A stretch of 31,617 nt of DNA, taken from NCBI GenBank assembly GCA_027576995.1, contig JANBQC010000319.1:1-31617 (forward strand). Direction: 5' to 3'. Origin of the DNA: Dimargaris cristalligena (Eukaryota > Kickxellomycota > Dimargaritomycetes > Dimargaritales > Dimargaritaceae). The notes under the pieces are model-generated. The model searched no databases, was not told where the DNA came from, and was given only the letters and a program-made list of their open reading frames with translations. Both the position numbers and the translations under genes were made by a program. Shown in pieces: positions 1-12,800 of this stretch (the first letter of the stretch is position 1; the number at the start of each line of letters is the position of its first letter).

Positions 1-644
1 ATGTTCTTCATCTTCCTAAACTAAAAATAGTTTGGCCGGGATATACTATTAGAGATTAAGCAGGCCCGGCCACAACACTGGGTAAGCCCAGGAATTATTA
101 CACAACTAATGGATTTTATTAAATATAGTACTAATAAATACTTTATATTTTCAACTTTTTCAGTTGTGGCCATATGTCGTAATATGCTCCGTATCCCGTT
201 AGATCTGCGAAGATAAGCTTCGGTCAGTTGATTTAGTACTGAGGTGGGTGACCACTTGGGAATAGTCAATGCTACAACTTTTTCTATTTTAGCTATTTAC
301 AATGCCCAAAATATGTTATTGCATTTGGCTGTGCGTTAGAGTAATGCTTAGGGAGGGTGAGGTCTATCGTTAATGGACCGTAACTAACGTAATGATTTCC
401 TTTTGTCAGCGATATAAGGTACCTTCTTTATTGCATTATCATACTTCGAAGGTATAAAAAGGATATACTCGGTACAACTATTGCTGGCTGATGTCCCGTT
501 GGTATCTAATCCCCCAACTGGGCCTAGTATCTCTATAGTGGTGTATGCATCATTTTGAAAAAACGAATAGTCCAGTCGGGCGAAGGGTAAAATCCACCAC
601 CGCTGACAGATGGTTCCAGTGTGACTCTAACCAATATAATCCGA
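1..644. other. Intergenic, 3' flank of the MYST gene
   Basis: AT-rich sequence downstream of the MYST acetyltransferase, which is read leftwards and stops at 645. No open frame looks like a gene and no RNA gene signature was seen. The left edge of the window cuts it, so the next gene on that side is not visible. Confidence 0.6.
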
Positions 645-2189
<1,545 letters not shown>

Positions 2190-2520
2190 GGGAGGGTTAA
2201 CGGAAAGTAGGCCGAACCACAGCCAATGCAGAATGGCCAAAGGATGAGAGAGCGGATGAGGGGGCAGAATGTCGCTAGGCCTTCGGCATCAACGGTGAAG
2301 GATTGGCTTGGCTGGGGAGGATGTGTGATTCGTTGTCCCAGGCCGAATGCATTAGCAAGTCGCCTTCCGAGCTGGTTATTGGGATGCGGGATACTGACCC
2401 AAGCTAGGCTGGGGGGACCCCTCGGCTCATGGTGGTCCGCGGGCGCCTAAATCCGCAACCAAAGTAGAAATGATCAACATCAACAACTCATCACACCACA
2501 GCCGCCAGGGTAAGCTGAAG

Positions 2521-2528
2521 CACGTGAT
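2521..2528 (-). promoter_or_regulatory. RTCACGTG E-box upstream of the MYST gene
   Basis: Reads ATCACGTG on the minus strand, 332 nt upstream of the chosen start codon at 2189. CACGTG preceded by RT is the consensus of Cbf1-type bHLH factors in yeasts. Its function here is inferred from sequence and position only. Confidence 0.4.
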
Positions 2529-5500
2529 GTGCAGTCTACGGCTGATTCCCTAAGTTATCAGCCAACCATAGTGATTAAGGGAGGAGAGAGGGCATGTTCT
2601 CCGCCCGTGGTGTGTCTCCGCCATTGATTTTACCTACTGGAAATAGACTTGACGGGGACCCTCCTCCCCCCGTGAAATGTGTCACCCGAATCAGGCCAAA
2701 TTGGAGGAAAGAGATGCATCACCGTGCCGAGGGACGAGAATCTCCCCCCCCTCAGTGAAGGGCATTTAATCTTTGGTCTATCCGGCATTAATCTGAAACT
2801 TGGGGCTCCTGTGACCCGTGGCTATTTGGCGATAATCCACTCTACCGTAAACTGGACTGTGTGATGATCCTATTTGATACACTATTGTTCTCCTTTGAAA
2901 AATTTACTTCCGACACCGCCACCAAATTCAAATGTCCACCGGAGCGGTACTTTCGGGGAGGCTCTCTATTCTAGTAGCCAGCGTCAACTGTCAGTGGTGA
3001 GGGAGGGGGTCGGGTATTCATTCTATTTTCCATCTGCACTTAGCAGGGGATGATGAGGTCAGCAACTAGATGACGCTAATGAGTAAAATCTAGTCATTAA
3101 ATGATGCAGTATAGCTTGATAAATCACATGAGGGGAGGGGGGATGCACACTCAACAGGTCTGCATTATCGGAACAGGACGGCAACAGCGTGGCTTGCCCC
3201 GCCTTTTCGTGAAGCCAAAAACACTAAGAACCTAAAATGCCGTGAAGAAGACACGGTATAATCAACTGGACCCGGTTTGTCAACTGCCTAAGATATGCCT
3301 AGGTCAGTTAACCAGTCGGAAAGAACCGGTGGCCACTATTGCCAATGATTTTAGGTATAGATCTGTAAACGTGTGGCCCACTCTGGTAAACCCGGAAGGT
3401 ATAGCACACTTTGTTGGTATATAGGGCGGAACCGCCCAAGAGGGGGGGAATGTCCGGTTCTATTTGCAAAGCTCTATTCGGCAATATGGGCCTAGTAGTA
3501 AGTAGTAGGAGGGAGGGAAAGGGCTGTCCACCCGTAAAATCCCGACCACGGTGACCAAGCAACAGGTATCATTTTACCTGTTCAGCACGAGAGAGTTCTT
3601 CCCTTAAGTATTACTACGGGACTGTGGTTATTTTACATTTAGTGTAATTGGAGGCAAGAGAAAGGTCCAAAATCCCCCCGTTGGACAAAGCAGTCCACGG
3701 ACCAGTCAGCAGTGATTGGCCCGATAAAACCATCCGCTTCGGAATAAAAAGGGGGATGCGACGAAATATGGCTAGTTTTCCCTGGCCCCCTCTCTCTCGG
3801 GAATCAAATGATATGAGAGGGTGTGGATTGTAATATACGGATTTGCAATGCTGATGAAGCTGATAAGGAGAGGGCGGGGTCACAACCATCCCATTCGATT
3901 GGTTCTCGACGGGGGGCATCAGCCGGTTCCACACCCAGTAGGAGGTCGCACACCCATCTCCACCGCCCAGGCAAGGGGTGCCGTTTTTCCAGTCCAAGTG
4001 CGATCGACCACAGAGGGCACAGCACTAGGGCTAGATGGACGGGCGATAAAGACAGGGAATGGTGGTAATAGGTAACAAGTAGTAGTGGCGAGAGCGAGTC
4101 ACACACACACTTATTTACATCTACCACAATGAAATGGAATGGCGCGGTGTCCAGTAAAAGCAATAATGGGGTCCCTATTTAGGAGACAATCACTGGGCCT
4201 GTTGTAGGAAGGAATGACATCGGGAGTCCAAAGCAGATTATTAATATTCCAATCAACACCGGGTTGGAAAATAATTAATAATACCAATGCACCAGTGCCG
4301 GATGATTCGTGGAATATGAGGTAACCTGAAACGATGCAAATGATCAATTGATAGTGGTGGCTCCAAGCGTATGGACAATTTGCTTTAGGGTTAGCAGTGT
4401 TCATCCAGTAGTGGGTCTGGCGGAATTTCGGCCACGCTAGTGAGTCAACCGTACCATACCATCCCATCGTCACCACCATTCCTTTGGTCCTAATGGCCAC
4501 AAGCAAGATAAGTGACGTATACCTACCTACCTCTTCCTCCATCAACGACCACTGCGGATTATAGGGGCTGAATAGATGAAGGAGTGAATACAATAATGAT
4601 AGGAATGGTATGTGTTCGGGCCGGGATGGAGTGGAGTGGCGGTAATTTAGTTGTTACATTGGAGCTGGTCTGAGGAAAGTTGTCTTCCGATAATTGGACT
4701 AGGGCAAAATTAGGTGTGCAGAAAATCTGAAACCTGGGTCGCATGACCATTTTCGCTTGTTTAACCATTCCGAGTGGAAAAAACCCTCATGTAGCGCGCG
4801 ACTGAGAGCTGCGCAAGTGGGGTTTGAGTCCGCGCTTGAGACGCCGCCGATTTGTGGAACCTGCCTAATAGTGGCGATGTATATTTTTAGGGTTATTATG
4901 GGCTGGCCATTAATTATCGTTAAGGGAACGGCGGGTCGCCATGGCCAGATGTCGATTGGTTGGAGAACTTAGAGTCCCTCACTCCTCCTCTTTGCTTTTG
5001 CATCTCGGCGCCTTCTATACCCGACTCGCGCGCTCCATTAATTATGGCAGCCCGGTAGCAGGGGAAGGGTGAAAAAATTCAAGCCGCAACGGCTGTGCGA
5101 TTCGTGCGCTCTATTCCGCCTTTGAAGAGCGGTTGGTCCACCCTCCTTTGGGGCTTGAAGGAGCAATAAAGAGGCGGGATGGGATGAAACATGCCCCATT
5201 TTTTAAACTGCAGAAGCACCACCCCATGCATCTCCTTTAAAGGATAGCAAGTGGGTGTGCGAAGGGTAAGGGGAGTGTTGCGGAAAATAGGAGTTAAATG
5301 AGAGCCTTAATAATTTGCCAGAAATAGGAGGGCGATAGTTCGTCAGTAATATATAAATACTACCTATTATACTATATTACACTGCTGATGGTCGTCGTCG
5401 TCACACGCTGCCCAAGTAGAACGCGGCCCAAGACCAAGGCAAGACCACGCTAATTCGCCAGGACGCCTAGCCTGCTGATCCTCCCACCCTTGCCATCTCC

Positions 5501-5556
5501 TCCCTGGTGGCCCTGCCAATGGCCCGGTTTCTCTGCTTAACCACCATATTTCCCCC

Positions 5557-5580
5557 CTCTCTCTCTCTCTCTCTCTCTCT
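5557..5580 (+). repeat. (CT)12 microsatellite
   Basis: Twelve perfect CT units, about 440 nt upstream of the orphan gene at 6022 and within its pyrimidine-rich promoter side. Confidence 0.95.
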
Positions 5581-5742
5581 GTTTGGGGCGCGTGCGCTGT
5601 AACAAACTACCAGGGGGATTATAGGCCCGGAAAAACCCACCCATACACAATAAGCGGGAGAGGGGTGTTACACCCCTATTTGAGAACAACCGACCAGTGC
5701 TCTCCACCCTAACCTTCCGTACCTACCAGTCACCTCAACGCC

Positions 5743-5750
5743 TATAAAAG
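5743..5750 (+). promoter_or_regulatory. TATA box of the gene at 6022
   Basis: TATAAAAG, followed by a CT-rich stretch that would carry the transcription start, about 275 nt before the ATG at 6022. This implies a 5' leader of over 200 nt, rich in pyrimidines and CACC. Confidence 0.55.
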
Positions 5751-6021
5751 AGTCGCCTGTCCCCTCCCTCCGGATTCTCTTTACTTTACAACCACTGTCA
5801 TTTTCTGAACCTTATAACGTTTCCTACTATTAACTGGCATTTCCCCCTCTTTCATCACTCTACTACCCCCACATCTTTCCTTTAATTTTTGTCTCTGCAC
5901 TATCCTCCCCTCCATATATCGGTGGACTTAATATATACTACCACTTTGGTATCTATTATACACCACCGCACCGCACCACACCACATTCTATTATATCTTT
6001 ACCCACCCTCGCTCCTTTCAT

Positions 6022-6354
6022 ATGTTGACCATGTCTTCTGCTATGCCTCGCCTCGTGTCCCTTACTCGCCGGGCCATTCCCCACCGTGTGCCCATTGCCC
6101 TGCGCCGTACCTACATGAACATTTCGGCCTACACCGTCCGGGATGAAATGTCCGAAGCCGACGTGGCCCGTTTCCAGAACCGGGTTGACCAGGTCCTGTT
6201 GAGCTACCTCCAGGAATCTAACCCCGTCCAACTGACCGCTGAACCCCGGGTGCCCCACTTTGACCCTCACCACCCCCAACCTCAGCAGCCCTTCAACCCG
6301 GATAACCAGCCTCAGGTCGAGTATATCCAGGAGACCGATGTCGCCCCCCAGTGA
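6022..6354 (+). CDS. Small orphan protein, probably mitochondrial (110 aa)
   Basis: A single exon with the C-ending codon bias of highly expressed genes here. The first 30 residues have no acidic residue, hold many Arg, Ser and Leu, and end at an RRTY that resembles a presequence cleavage region; a second in-frame ATG at 6031 gives nearly the same leader. Residues 33-65 (YTVRDEMSEADVARFQNRVD onward) should be a helical, charged segment. The tail is rich in Pro, Gln and His with no membrane helix. I do not recognise the family. A mitochondrial matrix or complex-associated protein is an inference from the leader alone. A TATA box and a long pyrimidine-rich leader lie upstream, supporting real and strong expression. 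Confidence 0.65.
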   Translation: MLTMSSAMPRLVSLTRRAIPHRVPIALRRTYMNISAYTVRDEMSEADVARFQNRVDQVLLSYLQESNPVQLTAEPRVPHFDPHHPQPQQPFNPDNQPQVEYIQETDVAPQ

Positions 6355-7992
6355 TACATAAACCATTCCTACTGGAGCTTATAAATCAATTCTTCCGGCG
6401 CACCCTTCCTTGATCAATACACCAAAGCCTATCATCTCCCATCCATCGTTCGACCGTCCGCATGCGCCTCCAACGGCACTATTGTGTATAATTCCCGGTC
6501 CAGATATAGAGCTGATGCCTGCTGGTTGCTGCGGGTCGGAAGATCGTTTATCAAACCTAACTAACTGATCAATGGGGCCCCCCGTATGTGCGTCCCTGCG
6601 TTTACGGCCCCTACTTAATTAGCGCATGGGAAGCCCTGCTTCGCCATCAGTCCGTTTCGCGTGTATCCCTCCCCCCTTGGCCTCTAAAATATTGCGCCCA
6701 TCAATTTTGCCACCTTGTTAATTACCTCCCTCTTAGTACTTCTATTTCTCCTAACTTTGACGCTTAGCCCTCCTCTCCCCCCCCTCTTTTGATGACCCTC
6801 TCCATCGCGCACCCCTTTGTTCTCCCCTTGAAGAATACCTTAACCCCCCCCCCAATTCACTCCAGGGTGGTTAGATTCCTATGTATTTGTATTTGCTATC
6901 TATGCGCGTGGAGGTTCCCCTCATTCATCACCATGATAATAGTGGTGGTATACTGCCCTGACTTTCAATAATGGATCGGTCTATAACCAACCATTCATAT
7001 ATGCTAGCCTTGGTGCCGGCCCCCGTTATTTGGTACTGTTCCTTTTTTTATATATCAATTTTGTGTATTTATCCCGTTGGCTTCTGTTTGCTTTACAGCG
7101 TACCACCACGAAGCTACAAAAAACCACTCTGTTATACTACTGAGTTGAGGCTATCCGTGGGGATTTGGAGATTAGGAATTGGGACGTTGTAGGGCTGAGG
7201 TGGCATTTCACCCAGAAATTTATTCAATATAAATCAAAACTAAAACAGTAAATTTTGGCAACCTAACAATGTATTATTTGAAAAGCCCTGGAATGGAAGA
7301 TATGGGAGAAGTTCATCCAAGCTGTATAACGAAAAATCCATTAGATTCGGCCAATATTACTAGTTAAAAATACATTTCCCATATATCTTCCCATACACGT
7401 ATAATGTAAACCCTTCTATAGCTGGGCCGAATTTCACCCATATTGAAATACGAGTAAATAATGGTTGTTATATATTGATGTTGTCGCTGCCCTAAAATAA
7501 TCCTGCGCCAATCTAGTATAACGTAACCCAAGTGCAACTAACTATACCAAAGGCGATAAAATACCATGGTGAGATTATATCCACTACTCGTCTTTAAAGG
7601 ACATGTTAGCCCATAAGCAAGGGAGAGGCTATACTATACACTTTAATTGTCCAAGAGGATTAATTCTGTTGAGGTTGCTCCCTAAATTTGGTGACGACCC
7701 CGTGAGAATGGGAGCAACCATGATGGCGTTGGGAAAAGAATATAGCCCGGGGTTGAGACAAGGCATGCATGGGATAAATGGACTGCGTACATCACCACAT
7801 CCGTGTAGAAGGAGCGCACATTGGGAACTTGATTGTGGCATTGCTTAGCCCTTCGCTTCAAACGCCTGGCTACCGAACATTACCTCATTCCCCTATACTT
7901 TTCAGTACCACATTCTATTGATTCCACCTCATATGGTCCGCTCAAATACATACCCCTCGGCACATATTCACTTTGGACCTATTCAGTAAACT
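6355..7992. other. Intergenic between the mitochondrial orphan and COQ11
   Basis: It holds the 3' flank of the gene at 6022, pyrimidine-rich tracts around 6660-6860 (including a run of ten C near 6845) and an AT-rich part from about 7200 to 7560, then the COQ11 promoter. Short frames in it end quickly and match nothing known to me. Confidence 0.5.
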
Positions 7993-9502
7993 ATGATCAC
8001 CCCATCTCTCGGTAAACTGCTCGTCGTTGGCGGCTCTGGGTCCTTGGGTAAGTGTGAGCCGATTACCTGTGGCTGTGCATGTCCCCTCCTACTTTGGCAG
8101 GGCGCGGAAAGGGGATCTATACTCATTTTTTTATTACTCTACCATTCTATGGCTTGGAAATGGAAATGCTCAGCCAAGTACACTGCTGCACTAGCCAGTG
8201 GCACAAATAAACGACCCGGTGCTAAAGTGCATTACTCCTCCACTAACCTGTAACTATTATTTATGGGCGAATGGACCTTAACCATCGGTTTAAACCAACC
8301 TACTCATTGGTGAAAAAATAAATCTCAAAGGGGGGGGGCACCCCGTACTTAAATCATTTTCAGTATTTTACTAACGCTAATGACTAATAAATGCCACAAC
8401 CACTACTAGGTTCCAGTATTTGCGAGGCGGCCGTAAAGCAGGGATTCCAAGTACTTAGCCTAAGTCGCCGGGGCTCCCCTAACCCTTCAAATCACCCCCA
8501 CCCCGGTTCGCCGACTGGTCCCGTAACCGCCGCGCCCTTGGATAAGAATTGGACCCAGGCTGTCGAATGGATCCAAGGGGACGCCCTTCACCCCGAAACG
8601 TACGCCTCTGCCCTTCGGGATTGCGATGCTGTGGTACATACCGTGGGTACTCTCCTGGAAGCCGACTATAAAACCCTGGTCAAGGCCAATAGTATCTGCC
8701 AGCTTATCACCAAATCGACTACACCCACCAAGCCAGGTCCATCACCAGGCATCTCGTATGAAACCATTAATCGGGATACAGGTAAAGTAATTATCAATTG
8801 ATTGGGTTACCTCTCATTTGCCTCAGCACCGACCCTAGCTAAACCTAACCCCTCGGTGCCTAGTATGTTTAAATGAATAGGTTGAAATAATCATGACCAA
8901 CCTATTCCGAGACACTTAAAGCCGCCAAACCATTGGAGAACGGTGTGATTTTTATACATGGGACCAATTGTCGTAATACGGTATACTCCCAAAATGAACC
9001 TTACCCACTTTCCTAACCTTCACTTTGGAACCATCTTACCAATCCCAATTTTACTATATAAATTTACATGTTTGTATGTATAGCTCTCGCAGTTGCCGCC
9101 GAGGCCGCCAAGCACCCTAAAATGAAATCCTTCGTTTACATCTCAGCCAGTGATGTGTTCCCATTCATCAGTTCGCGGTACATTAGCACCAAACGCGAGG
9201 CCGAGGCGGGTTTGCTCCAGCGGCCGGAATTCCGGACGGTCATTCTCCGCCCGGGATTTATGTACTCGGAAAGCCAGCCCTTCACGGTCCCGGTGGCCCG
9301 GGCGCTCAGTGCCCTCGGCTGTGCTCGAAATATGGCCCTGGGTTGGGTGAGTCGAACGCATCCCATAACCGCATCGGGTCTAACCACCCCGCCGCTGCCC
9401 ATTGGGACGGTAGCCCAGGCTGCTCTTCAGGCCCTTCGTCGAAAAAACCTCACTGGAGTGGTCAATCCCGACGGTATTGTTGAATTGGCCCAACAAAAAT
9501 AG
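7993..9502 (+). CDS. COQ11: Coq11-like atypical short-chain dehydrogenase, three exons
   Basis: Exons 7993-8047, 8410-8781 and 9084-9502; 281 aa, close to yeast Coq11 (about 277). Joining exons 1 and 2 rebuilds the Rossmann nucleotide-binding loop GGSGSLG directly after the first beta strand, which confirms the splice. The family signatures follow: SLSRRG, WIQGDALHPETY, DAVVHTVGTLLEADYK, YETINRDT, then FVYISASD, the RYISTKREAE segment with the Tyr-x-x-x-Lys arrangement, and VILRPGFMYSES. Coq11 associates with the coenzyme Q synthesis complex on the inner mitochondrial membrane; relatives include NDUFA9-type proteins. The first intron has an exact TACTAAC branch site near 8367. The COQ11 role is assigned by family resemblance; another NAD(P)-binding SDR-e protein is the alternative. 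Confidence 0.85.
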
Positions 9503-9971
9503 GAGGGTATAACTTGGGATATTGCCGATTTTACAGTTTGTACTTGGGTGTTTTAGGCCTACATATACTGGCTAAGAATGAACCATTCCGAAAGCCCAAT
9601 GAATAAAGCTCTCGACCCTCACTACATATGTAATCACTTTCCCAAAAATGCACACTTTCCATCTAAACTCTAAATCCCAATAAAAGGCTTGGTGGATTCA
9701 TTGAAAGGAAATATTCTTTTTAGTAAAAAAATAATAGAAATAAGTGGGATTTATTGGTGGCAAATGAATGCACTGGAATGACGACGGGCCCGTTGAATCA
9801 ACCAACAGTTACAATGCACAGACCAGGTCGGGGGAGTTAAGGAGGATGAACCCGCCGACCCAGACGGTCACAAAGGATCGCAACAAGTCACGCCACCATC
9901 CCTGTCCGGTAGAGGAGGGAGGGAGGGGGGATTTGGACAATTTAGAGGGAGGGGAAGGATAAGAAGCGAAC
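9503..9971. other. Convergent intergenic, COQ11 / RPL16
   Basis: The shared 3' flank of two genes that run towards each other, AT-rich in its middle. The part near 9900-9960 is a GGGA-rich stretch that forms the pyrimidine-rich 3' UTR of RPL16 on the minus strand. Nothing else was seen. Confidence 0.6.
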
Positions 9972-10994
9972 TTAGTAACCGAGGGTGGCGAGGCCAGAGT
10001 TGATCTCGGCGAGCTTGGCCTCCTGGTTGGCAGCGGCCTTGGTACGGAGAGCCTGCTGGGCGAGGTTGCGTTCGTAGAAGGCGGCACCCTTGACCTTGCG
10101 CTTAGCCTCCAGAGTGCTGACGATCTCCTGGTATTTCCAGCCAATCTCGGAGGCCAGGCGGCCCAGAGTGGCGTACTTACGGCCGGGCTTCAAGCGGAGC
10201 ACGCGGAGGGCCTGGGGCACAACCATGCGCTTCTTGGTGGCGTAGGCGGGGGGGACACCCTCGAAGACCTGGAGGCGGTTCAGAGCAGTGGCACCACGGT
10301 GGGTCTTGTGGGGGACCATACCGCGGATGGTACGCTTGAAGATGAGCGAGGGGGCGCGGAAGTGGAAGGGACCCTTCTTGGGGTTGACCAGGCAACGCTT
10401 GCGCAGGAAAGAGTGGAGCTTGATCTTGTTCCGGAAGTGGGAACCGGAGATGTTAAGCTCCTCGCAGCGGAGGATGACGACCTTCTGGCCGTTCAGGAGC
10501 AGCTTGGCGACGGTGGCGGACAGACGACCCATCAGGTGGCCCTTGGCGTCGATGATGAAAACCTAGAGAGGGTGACATCCAGGTTGGTAAATATGGGGAG
10601 ATATAAAAATTGGAGGGCATATGATGAGTGGTCTGGTATATGGCGAAGTGGGTGGTGGAGGTGGATAAGGGAATATAATCGAATAGGAGTAGGATATAAT
10701 ATCCGAACAGAGGGATCCACCTAAACAGATCCAAATAATTGGTCGGGTAGTTCAGTCTAGCGCGAGGGATCCGGCAACTCAGGCAGGGTGATCCAACCGA
10801 GGTAAGACCCGATCCCATCGCAGGACTGACCGAGCCAACGACCTAGTGGGTATACGATCCAGGTCACCGATCCAGCCGGCTTGGACCACGCCCTGGGCCC
10901 CGAGGGAATCCCAGACAGCTCGATAGATCGGGCGGGCTGATCGGGGGACGATCTATACGAAGATCCAAGGACTCACCTTTTCGAAAGTGGACAT
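9972..10994 (-). CDS. RPL16: 60S ribosomal protein uL13 (L16/L13a), two exons
   Basis: Exon 1 is only 18 nt (10994-10977, MSTFEK); exon 2 is 10562-9972. The donor is GTGAGT and the acceptor CTCTAG; 202 aa, yeast has 199. The joined sequence reads [20 protein letters not shown], the usual uL13 start. Further signatures are [45 protein letters not shown] and [18 protein letters not shown], ending in LGY as in yeast. It is a structural protein of the large subunit, and its human relative also serves in the GAIT complex. Codons end mostly in C, as expected for strong expression. The 414-nt intron carries an unusual cluster of GATC motifs. Confidence 0.97.
10563..10976 (-). other. RPL16 first intron with GATC cluster
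   Basis: A 414-nt intron that starts 18 nt after the start codon. Its promoter-proximal two thirds hold 11 GATC tetranucleotides (first bases at 10714, 10728, 10768, 10790, 10811, 10856, 10869, 10926, 10939, 10950 and 10962); eight read GGATC on the coding strand. The last 150 nt before the acceptor hold none and are pyrimidine-rich. I found no convincing C/D-box pair of a snoRNA in it. Confidence 0.8.
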
Positions 10995-11077
10995 TGTGAT
11001 TATGGACTGTAGGGTGCTAGGATTAGCGAGGATACCCAAGGGTCAAACACGGTGAGGGATTCAACAACGGATGGGAA

Positions 11078-11085
11078 GAAAATAT
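11078..11085 (-). promoter_or_regulatory. TATA-like element of RPL16
   Basis: TATATTTT on the coding strand, 84-91 nt upstream of the start codon. Spacing and sequence are plausible for a TATA box with a short leader. Confidence 0.4.
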
Positions 11086-11430
11086 AGGTATAGATGAACC
11101 TAATTCGGGGGAAAGAGGGAGAATCCCGCTTAAGCTGCCCCGGTTCCTAGTTTTGACGGTAATTTTTTTCAGTCAGGCTTGGAGTTTCCCTGCCCTGCGC
11201 CCCGTACCAACCTACGCTCGCTGTCTCTCGCCCACACTCTCTTCTCTGTTTCGCCCACTCACCACCACCACCCTCCCCTCCCCCCACAGCCTGAAGGAAA
11301 AGGCTGGACCGGCTTAGCACTGGTTTTTTCACTACCGCGATTCTGTGTGGTGTCGCCCGCTTTTTTCTTGCCAATGCATCCCATTTTCATCCCACTGGCC
11401 CTCCCTTGTCCACTGATATTCCATATATGG

Positions 11431-11438
11431 CACGTGAC
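11431..11438 (-). promoter_or_regulatory. RTCACGTG E-box upstream of RPL16
   Basis: Reads GTCACGTG on the minus strand, in the same direction as RPL16 and 437 nt upstream of its start codon. Matches the Cbf1-type consensus; its function is inferred. Confidence 0.45.
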
Positions 11439-12506
11439 TAGGACTTTCAACCACGGGATTTGACTGCAACCATCCTGGGCATATTAGAGAAGGACTCCAA
11501 TGTGGAACATCATCAATGGATGGCGGGTGCTAGACTAGGCTACACCCTAACACTATGGCAAAATCTTAAGACCCATAACCATCAGCCCCAAGTTACCCGC
11601 CTGAATTTTCTTGCTGTATACCTGAATACTGATTATACCAAACGGGCAAGCACGGCACTATCCTAGCGGAGCTACCAACAAACAAGCAACTAACTGAATC
11701 GCCTAGCTGGTTTAGGGTGGGCGGCTATGGTAAAAAATACTCTTGGGTGCCAATGCACGCTTTTTCTTGCCTAGATTATTCGACGTAAGACATGGCAAAT
11801 TTCACCTGAAGCCAATTAATCCAATGCTGTGTCGATTTATAGGCCTTACTTTATGATATTACTAGAGGCCAGAGCAAAGTTCGACATCGTTCCAGCCAGA
11901 TGGGGGATCGTGTAATACAGCGTGTGCGATTGCGGATGTTTTTACTAGAATGGTCAAATGGACATGTTATAGCGATGATGTCTGTCAGTATTAAAATTAC
12001 GAATGGCCGGTCCCTACCCTAATTTAACCATGTGGAGCTTGAGTTAATTCGACGAAAACGCGAGTCAGGGAACCTCCTACTCCGACAATGCAAGGAACCA
12101 GGTTCAAACAAAGGGAACAGCCAAATGCACAGGTCCGATTTGGAGGCTATACAGCAAGCCGTCGATATACCGAATATTGAATAATCAACTAATGTCTTCA
12201 ATGGATTCGAGAGACTGTGATACTCAGCGGAACCCCTACATAATCTGACATGCCTGCATCAATTAGTTCAACAACGTCATTCTAACCTTGGAATGAATGA
12301 TAATATAGAGAATGACTATTTTATTACACATGGGCTTCTAGCTGCGTCGACAAAGAAACGGACATGGAGTAGAACCCATAATTTAGTGTAATCCAGAGGT
12401 ATGTAGAGAGGGGGTGTTTATGTGACGCAGACAACAATACCAAGTGAAAAGTAGGTAGGCAATGGGTTGCAGAGGTGGAGACAAAGAGAGAGGGGGGGTC
12501 CGATAC

Positions 12507-12769
12507 TTAGGCGGTCAGGATGACGGCGCCACCGACGGCCTTAATCTTCTCCTCAGCGCGGCGGGACACGAAGCGGGTCTTGACGATGATGGGCTGCTTG
12601 GGGAGGAAACCCTTGGCCAGGACCTTACCGTAACCGGCCTGGAGGGTATCGACGATGGGGGCGAGCTCCTGGTTGGCGGAGACCTTGGCGCGGGCCTCGC
12701 TATCGACCAAGTTCCACAGGCTGTCGACGTTGATCACGGGGCGCCAGTAGGGGTTGCGCTTCAAATGGA

Positions 12770-12800
<31 letters not shown>

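Larger units (their letters stand above)
2190..6021. other. 3.8-kb stretch without a supportable gene
   Basis: This is the longest gene-free stretch of the window. It holds the MYST promoter side (an E-box at 2521), many stop-interrupted frames on both strands, a GC-rich part near 3860-4070 where three frames are open together, and the upstream region of the gene at 6022 (CT repeat, TATA box, pyrimidine-rich leader). The longest frame, 4111-4593 on the minus strand, has no ATG at its 5' end and a protein rich in Trp, His and Cys that resembles nothing I know. No tRNA, 5S rRNA or snRNA signature was found. Confidence 0.5.
10995..12506. other. Intergenic, RPL16 promoter and RPL28 3' flank
   Basis: Both flanking genes are read leftwards, so the left part is the RPL16 promoter: a TATA-like element at 11078-11085, a CT/CA-rich part on the plus strand around 11180-11300, and an E-box at 11431. 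The region 11460-12500 shows only short, unrecognised frames, and the last 100 nt are the RPL28 3' UTR. Confidence 0.5.

Noticed and set aside
3040..3140. C/D-box snoRNA suggested by ATGATGA near 3050
   Set aside because: No CTGA D box follows within a usable distance.
4111..4593. 160-codon minus-strand frame as a gene
   Set aside because: No ATG at its 5' end, composition like a random frame (many Trp, His, Cys) and no recognisable segment. Kept only as a note on the gene-free stretch.
4790..4845. tRNA-like T-arm word GGTTTGAGTCC
   Set aside because: The flanking bases do not form a proper five-pair T stem, and no acceptor or anticodon stem can be drawn.
10299..10724. 141-codon plus-strand frame over RPL16
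   Set aside because: Antisense shadow of the RPL16 coding exon and intron.
10563..10976. snoRNA in the RPL16 intron
   Set aside because: Ribosomal protein introns often host snoRNAs, but no RTGATGA...CTGA pair in the right order and strand was found; an ATGATGA near 10619 is on the antisense strand.
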